The notes beneath the pieces are model-generated. The model was not told where the DNA came from. It did not search any database and saw only the letters and a list, made by a program, of their open reading frames with translations. From Stenotrophomonas sp. MYb238 (GTDB lineage: Bacteria > Pseudomonadota > Gammaproteobacteria > Xanthomonadales > Xanthomonadaceae): a stretch of DNA of 64,000 nt. Positions 61,901-64,000 of this stretch are shown here, in pieces (the stretch's first letter is position 1; each line of letters starts with the position of its first letter). The stretch is from positions 111,967 through 175,966 of the forward strand of contig NZ_WIDL01000002.1 in NCBI RefSeq assembly GCF_009496535.1. Reading direction: 5' to 3'. The position numbers were made by a program, and so were the translations under genes.

Positions 61901-64000
61901 ACGAGTACGACGCGGCGGGCAACCGCACGGTAGAGGAGAGCATCACACGCGATAGTCGTGGCAAGGTCGTGCAGGTGCGTACCGAGATCGAGTACGACAA
62001 CCACCATCGCCTGCGCCGGATCAGCCAGCGCGACATGGTGGCCGGCAGCTGGGTGTTCGACGCGGTGTACGAGTACGACGCGGCGGGCAACCGCTCGCAC
62101 GTGGCAGCGCGCTCCGGCTATGGCACTGGTACCGCGCCGGTGGGGGTGATGTATATCGCCAGCAGCGGCCTGCCCAACCGGGCGGTGAGCGCGGGCGTGC
62201 CGGTGGACTTCGAGTTGCCGGGCGGCGCGTTCCGTGCGTTGCCGGGAATGACGCTGGGTTATGCGGCCGAGGTGCTGGTCGGCAACAGCTGGGTCGGGCT
62301 GTCGCAGCTGGGGCTTTCGATCAACGCCACGACCGGGCGGATTACCGGCACGCCCCAGAACTTGGGCCAGTCCAGCTACACGGTGCGGATCATCGCCACC
62401 GACGGCGCCAGCGGCGCTCGGGATGTCGGCCAGTTCCTGCTCGGGGTAGGCAGCGTGCCCACGGTGCTGGCACCGACGCCGGCAAAAGTGACGACCATCG
62501 GCGGCACCACGATCCGCCGCGACGAGTCGTGGTACGCCTACGACAGCCTGAACCGCGTGGTGGTGGTCAACGGCACCGTGGATGCCAATGGCCAGGTGGT
62601 GGTGGCCGACAACAACCTCAGCTATGGCTACGGCTACGACGCCGCCGGCAACCAGGTAGCCCGCTACTATTTCGGCAACGAAGTAATGCTGGGCGGCAGC
62701 TTCGGCGCACGCACCCTGATGCTGGTCCAGCAGGACTATTCGCAGCGCGGTGAACTGCTCAACATCCGCAATGCCAGGCCGTTGTCGGGCTGGGACCTCT
62801 CGCCTTATCCCTACGTGGAGCAGCGCAGCTACGATGCGGCGGGCCGTCTGCTGGAGCGCCGCACCTATTACGCCAACGGCGAGACGCGGCAGAAGTTCGG
62901 CGGGGAGGAATCGGTGGCCGGCTGGCTGGCGTCGGTGGAGAGCACGACGTACGACGCCGACGGCCGGGTGTTGACCCTGGAGACGCTGCGCCGCCCGGAA
63001 GTGCGCGACCGGGTGAACGACCCGCGCTACAGCCCGATCATCCAGCAGCCGGAGATGATCGATCCCAGCAGCTGGGCCGACCACCAGAACGTGTCCGAGC
63101 TGACCCAGGGCAATCGGATCAGCTACAGCGGCGCGGGACTGGGCTATGACACGGCCGGCCGGGTGAAGGGCTATACCTACCAGAACTGGGGCGATGCGGC
63201 CTACACGCACACCTACACCTATGCGTACGAGGGCTGGGGGAGCTACCAGGAAAAGACGATCACCGGCAGCAGCAGCAACAGCAACTACAAGACGACCACC
63301 AGCACGATGAGCTTCGACCTGGCCGGTCGCCTGCAGGAGATACGGGAGAAGACGGTCGGAGCGACGCTGGACGACCGGCTGCGCACGTTCGCCTACGACG
63401 GCAACGGCATGATCCTGAGCCGCCGCGATGGCACGGTGACCAGCGGCAACGTGTTCCAGCAGAAGAACGCCCAGGGTCAGGTAGCCACGGGCGACGTGCT
63501 GGGCCGGATGAACCAGCGCAACGTGTACGCGACGGGCCAGCAGGTGGCCAGCCTGGACGAGGCGGGCAAGCTGGACGTGCTGAGCCGGCTGACGGCGTTC
63601 AGCAGCAGCGACACCGGGGCCGGCAAGGTGACGGTGCAGGCGGGCGACACGCTGTACACGCTGGCGCAGCGCGTCTACGGCAACGGCAACCTGTGGTACG
63701 TGCTTGCCGAAGCCAATGCGCTCAAGGGCGACAACGACCTGGTGGCGGGAGCGACGTTGAATGCGCCGCAGGTGAAGACCAACAGCAACGACGCCAGCAC
63801 GTTCAAGCCGTACAACCCGGGCGAGATCACCGGGCCGAGCACGCCGAGCCTGCCGTACATCCAGCCGCCGAGCAACAGCGGCTGCGGGACGCTGGGCACG
63901 ATCATCATGGTGGTGGTCGCCGTGGTGGTGACCATCTATACGGCCGGTGTGGCGTCCGGGGCAATGGGCAGTGCGGCGGTAGGCACCGGCGCTGCGGGTA
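52966..64000 (+). CDS. giant RHS/YD-repeat protein with Ig-like and LysM domains, 3' end outside window
   Basis: One uninterrupted frame of more than 3,670 codons. GGGGAG lies eight bases before the ATG. The N-terminus (residues 1-150, YVNAATGNLVWQSSDEHLVF) is a DUF6531-like start without signal peptide or PAAR domain. Dozens of YD repeats (YDAAGRL, YDALGR variants) follow and should form a beta-cocoon shell. Around residues 3086-3164 there is an Ig-like/He_PIG domain (SINATTGRITGTPQNLG). At about 3555-3600 a LysM domain (VQAGDTLYTLAQRVYGN) follows, then a Pro-rich linker and a hydrophobic segment (IIMVVVAVVVTIYTAGVA). The variable C-terminal part, probably a toxin or effector, and any immunity gene lie past 64,000. 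Confidence 0.9.
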   Translation, partial: MSAVFTGNGLGLFNTSLSQLGYGLGGGAGVGQGRDSQYVNAATGNLVWQSSDEHLVFRGLSVNLTRTYNSLGLLSEVGADGWVTGFERRVALQGGTFNAAGSVMRRFAGDGSYQDFAYVSANTYRSTGGDGADDTLTWTGSGWRYVEGSTRREEGYADHADTVRQGRLTYLRDLRSDGALPVTWQVDYDVNQRIAQIRADDGSSSGDALVFGYDGAGRLGSIATREGGVVRHQVAYEYDGQGRLVGVVADLTPNNAADNTWNGTNASQNDGRLFRTQYSYEGTSLRLASVRQGDGTVVSFTYHADGRIKTVTRGDTNANDADGLGETFTYTYAAGSTTVSDSLGRAWVYGFDAEGQLTSLVAPAVSGQSDVTTYQYDASGNVLQVKTVRGAAVLSQVDYAYDASGNVTWEWDGLGNAISRTWSTGNQLLSLTRYTGVDPDREGAALPTGGLTTRYVYDAQDRLRFVVDALGQVSEFTYAASGDGIGQQNSLRQYLGASYAGTSDLAGLEAWATSARKASSQLTELGYDAWGRLSLRTEYATVNASGVGVLDSGASLTRYTYDAQGTLRQQITLRNGSRTGDGAALAGSQQIDYVYDGLGRLLSSTSREIGVAGIVQTTYAYLDSGHQVVMTEGGGRVVTQTRDAAGRLVSVSEQGNAGGGSQTRTQLNYYDASGQLRASEDAAGGRSYFFYDAKGRLEATVDATGALIRTYYDGSDRVVGTRQYANRLTTSSWLVAGKVVPTQADSLGIVANASLDRVSGRTYDGAGRLATQTDGLEGSAERSISTYTYDGAGRLLQVRTTDAAGTAGTARAVRYLHDEAGRQVGVLDADGYLTETQYDRAGRILSLTRYASASPPAHWAAGSLAQLRPGTTGQDQTTRYFHDGRGQLVGVLDAQGYLTEYVIDETWSVRAERRYATAVAAVAGDTLATLRAQGGTYQQVRKYYDGQGRLAIESNAEGTQTRYTYDVAGRLVKTETAQGTSEVREGNRRYNAFGELIGEISGEAALQLLPGMSEAQLDAIYAQYGVRHSYDVLGRRIESIDAAGNKTWYFYDSAGRLTFTVKGVADEVGLQNARGEVTETRYTAFGDVSDTIAYTGRLTIPVPGSRASAANAISTLAYAAAVDTRRQYAYTARGQLAQVIDAENAVTTYAYTAFGDLSRVVAASGTASASTTDYVHDRRGHLTQRTEGVGSGSVRSVGFSYDAFGRVIGEVDGRGTPTAYGYDRLGRQISVTRTVQGRVETVSTTYDAYRRTQVTDARGMVTTYAYDPATQVMTVTSAEGIQVSTAYNRHGQVLTVTDAAGRVVTRNTYDRDGLLTSSSDALNQASTQTYDTRGLLTATVDASGRRVEFRYDAQGRLLQRIEDPGAGKLNITTSYRYDGQGRQLTVTDASGRVTGYSYDREGRLTQVAQDPAGLNQRTVFAYDAQGRQVAVTEGYGTAAATVRQYVYDALGRRTAEVVDSGVGKLNLTTSYAYDGNDNVIRRTDATGAVTRYYYDEANRQTYAVDPLGGLTRNWYDANGRLVATRSAGQALTATQLASLGDATSLAQLDALRVESATDAGRYLAYDNDGRLRYSIDLTGAVEQSLYDSAGRLIRTRAHVNRVDLTPALVGQLRAGTATVTTMGSGEDQVTWSVLDEAGRVRYSIDRAGNVQETGYDAAGRVAWTRAYATALVLDSALTVKLNAGTTQLGDVSSRLVVADDKDLRLYRIYDAAGRLRFSVDAYGALQKHFTDPAGREVGNRRYAPAMTLDAALLAKLADGTATEQDIAARLGSDNARDLQTYQVYDAAGRVRFIIDIVGDAAGNMHGAVTELFYDASGRVVGRASRETLVDAAVLTSQLPQVRAGTLPASTVAGWLSGASRTTQWVYDAAGRERYTLHADGNGAYTVQERRYDAVGRVVAETAYGVTIPSATALTVEGVNAALVAANGNAAGNQRTTRMVYDANGAVRFVLDNLGGVIEQRYDALGRVVAHRQYPVTIPTSTPATEAAVVAAVADQPASSLRITRTGYDSAGRVAWLMDAKGATESFEYDAVGNRIRYTNKLGHVWTYAYDAAGRMVSQTSPPVSVASSDNAGNVSHASRVVVTLYGYDALGNPVARTEDATGPQPRITEYRYDNRGNQIRTILPDAGVLNAATGAITPSGVRPTIEVTYNALNQAVVQKDVNGNYSYKAYDSRGQLAYEVDAEGYVTGYTYNTFGEQATLTRYADKLVASAISGWSEGMPLVAAQVAAGRPAGTMDRTLTTRYDALGRKTEVTQSSVYYYQADGTRGETQPTTRFRYNAFGELARTAVLLDPVAGRWSPTYQYYDGLGRNILTVDAEGYVTQRTHDAMGQVTQVIEYARALDAVTFAALTPTTPPPPLPAAGDAAIGHDRVFAYGYDALGRKTSEVLLRHYRQGDGTAVVGDVRTAFAYDAAGRLTGVTRDAGTAAAATTITEYDALDRAVSVREPERAVLADTAEAALIGSTSNTLGTGTLYQQVSPYVTMAYDAFGNLVTARRYANGWVQGTTAPVADAGRDQVMVTRYDGQGRAVWEKDAEGNVVIRSFDAADRLLSTSHTLTNGDGSSVTITSTAIYDKLGRQLSRLVMRDAARDTGEAVAYNAFGDIISRGPGAGDQRAFYAYDRAGRLESDNATGAPRWYGYDAAGNQVKAWHNLDASLVATTLIQTDRLGRATQVRTPSNQADATITHTSSRTYDRWGNLLKLVDAKGLTTDYEYDELGNLVREIQALVRVVANGTPAQQMRPERNWYYDGIGRLVGERDGNGNLSRYEYDLGGRQVKVIDAAGNVRQQAYNALGQQVLSQNGLGYLTHTQYDRLDRVVGHGDYLTNAAGIAREKKTRETYQLNQNGDRIRVTNALNQSSLYNYDSRGLIVRSQSAAGVVMDYGYNAAGLKIRETYNLAHTAIVDREGESVLTNELTWNYDFFGRLVDYNDLSGRDYDYTYDAATGLRTGETSSDGLSRTTLYYASGLVREVQEPNGVVYRYEYDAAGNRTVEESITRDSRGKVVQVRTEIEYDNHHRLRRISQRDMVAGSWVFDAVYEYDAAGNRSHVAARSGYGTGTAPVGVMYIASSGLPNRAVSAGVPVDFELPGGAFRALPGMTLGYAAEVLVGNSWVGLSQLGLSINATTGRITGTPQNLGQSSYTVRIIATDGASGARDVGQFLLGVGSVPTVLAPTPAKVTTIGGTTIRRDESWYAYDSLNRVVVVNGTVDANGQVVVADNNLSYGYGYDAAGNQVARYYFGNEVMLGGSFGARTLMLVQQDYSQRGELLNIRNARPLSGWDLSPYPYVEQRSYDAAGRLLERRTYYANGETRQKFGGEESVAGWLASVESTTYDADGRVLTLETLRRPEVRDRVNDPRYSPIIQQPEMIDPSSWADHQNVSELTQGNRISYSGAGLGYDTAGRVKGYTYQNWGDAAYTHTYTYAYEGWGSYQEKTITGSSSNSNYKTTTSTMSFDLAGRLQEIREKTVGATLDDRLRTFAYDGNGMILSRRDGTVTSGNVFQQKNAQGQVATGDVLGRMNQRNVYATGQQVASLDEAGKLDVLSRLTAFSSSDTGAGKVTVQAGDTLYTLAQRVYGNGNLWYVLAEANALKGDNDLVAGATLNAPQVKTNSNDASTFKPYNPGEITGPSTPSLPYIQPPSNSGCGTLGTIIMVVVAVVVTIYTAGVASGAMGSAAVGTGAAG

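Noticed and set aside
54598-63210. Minus-strand open frames of 1,929 and 938 codons opposite the RHS gene
   Set aside because: They mirror the codon pattern of the plus-strand YD repeats, show periodic low-complexity products without any domain, and lack start signals. They are antisense shadows.

Overview
This is a high-GC (roughly 65-70% by eye) bacterial chromosomal segment. The gene content suggests Xanthomonadaceae (a Lysobacter, Pseudoxanthomonas or Stenotrophomonas relative): a DUF3247 protein, a small ETFPASDP-motif protein, DUF4142/BON stress proteins, a MesD/MesX methionine synthase cluster and a giant RHS/LysM protein. The family assignment is inference. I see no tRNA, rRNA, CRISPR array, intact insertion sequence or prophage.

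1-18.4 kb is a stress-protection block. It holds the 3' part of ligD, BON proteins, a ferritin-like protein, CorA, a DUF6766 membrane protein, a large-subunit catalase, a FAD/Rieske oxidoreductase coupled to a membrane protein, and a BON/DUF4142 operon. A sigma54-dependent NtrC-type regulator, a receiver-only regulator with its HWE kinase, and a hemerythrin fused to a KGG-like tail follow. Two sigma54-type -24/-12 sequences, before the BON operon and before the hemerythrin gene, flank the NtrC-type regulator.

18.5-37.7 kb is an accessory patchwork. LysR regulators lie beside the enzymes they probably control (alcohol dehydrogenase/hydrolase/MFS; WrbA/MFS/outer membrane protein; two metallo-hydrolases). 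Between them are a UdgX-type uracil-DNA glycosylase, an alanine-zipper lipoprotein, an L,D-transpeptidase, a GH20 hexosaminidase, RidA, an AhpD-like protein and several broken genes (cupin, NIPSNAP-like, GH9, GNAT).

37.9-42.6 kb carries a B12-independent methionine synthase module: mesD, mesX (DUF1852), an FMN reductase, a divergent LysR regulator and an MTHFR-like gene.

42.7-49.7 kb is one tightly coupled minus-strand operon for valine catabolism (mmsA, acyl-CoA dehydrogenase, enoyl-CoA hydratase, 3-hydroxyisobutyryl-CoA hydrolase, mmsB). It continues into queH and a small gene. Its leader is a complete cobalamin riboswitch (complement 49430-49668) followed by a hairpin that masks the mmsA ribosome binding site. 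QueH is the cobalamin-independent replacement for QueG, so B12 control of this operon makes biological sense and is the most interesting observation here.

49.9-52.6 kb encodes anaerobic class III ribonucleotide reductase. NrdD is split, with the glycyl-radical domain on a separate 63-codon gene next to nrdG. Two NrdR-like boxes and a perfect FNR/Anr box precede nrdD. From 52,966 to the end runs one uninterrupted RHS/YD-repeat gene of more than 3,670 codons with a late Ig-like domain and a LysM domain; its C-terminus lies beyond the window.
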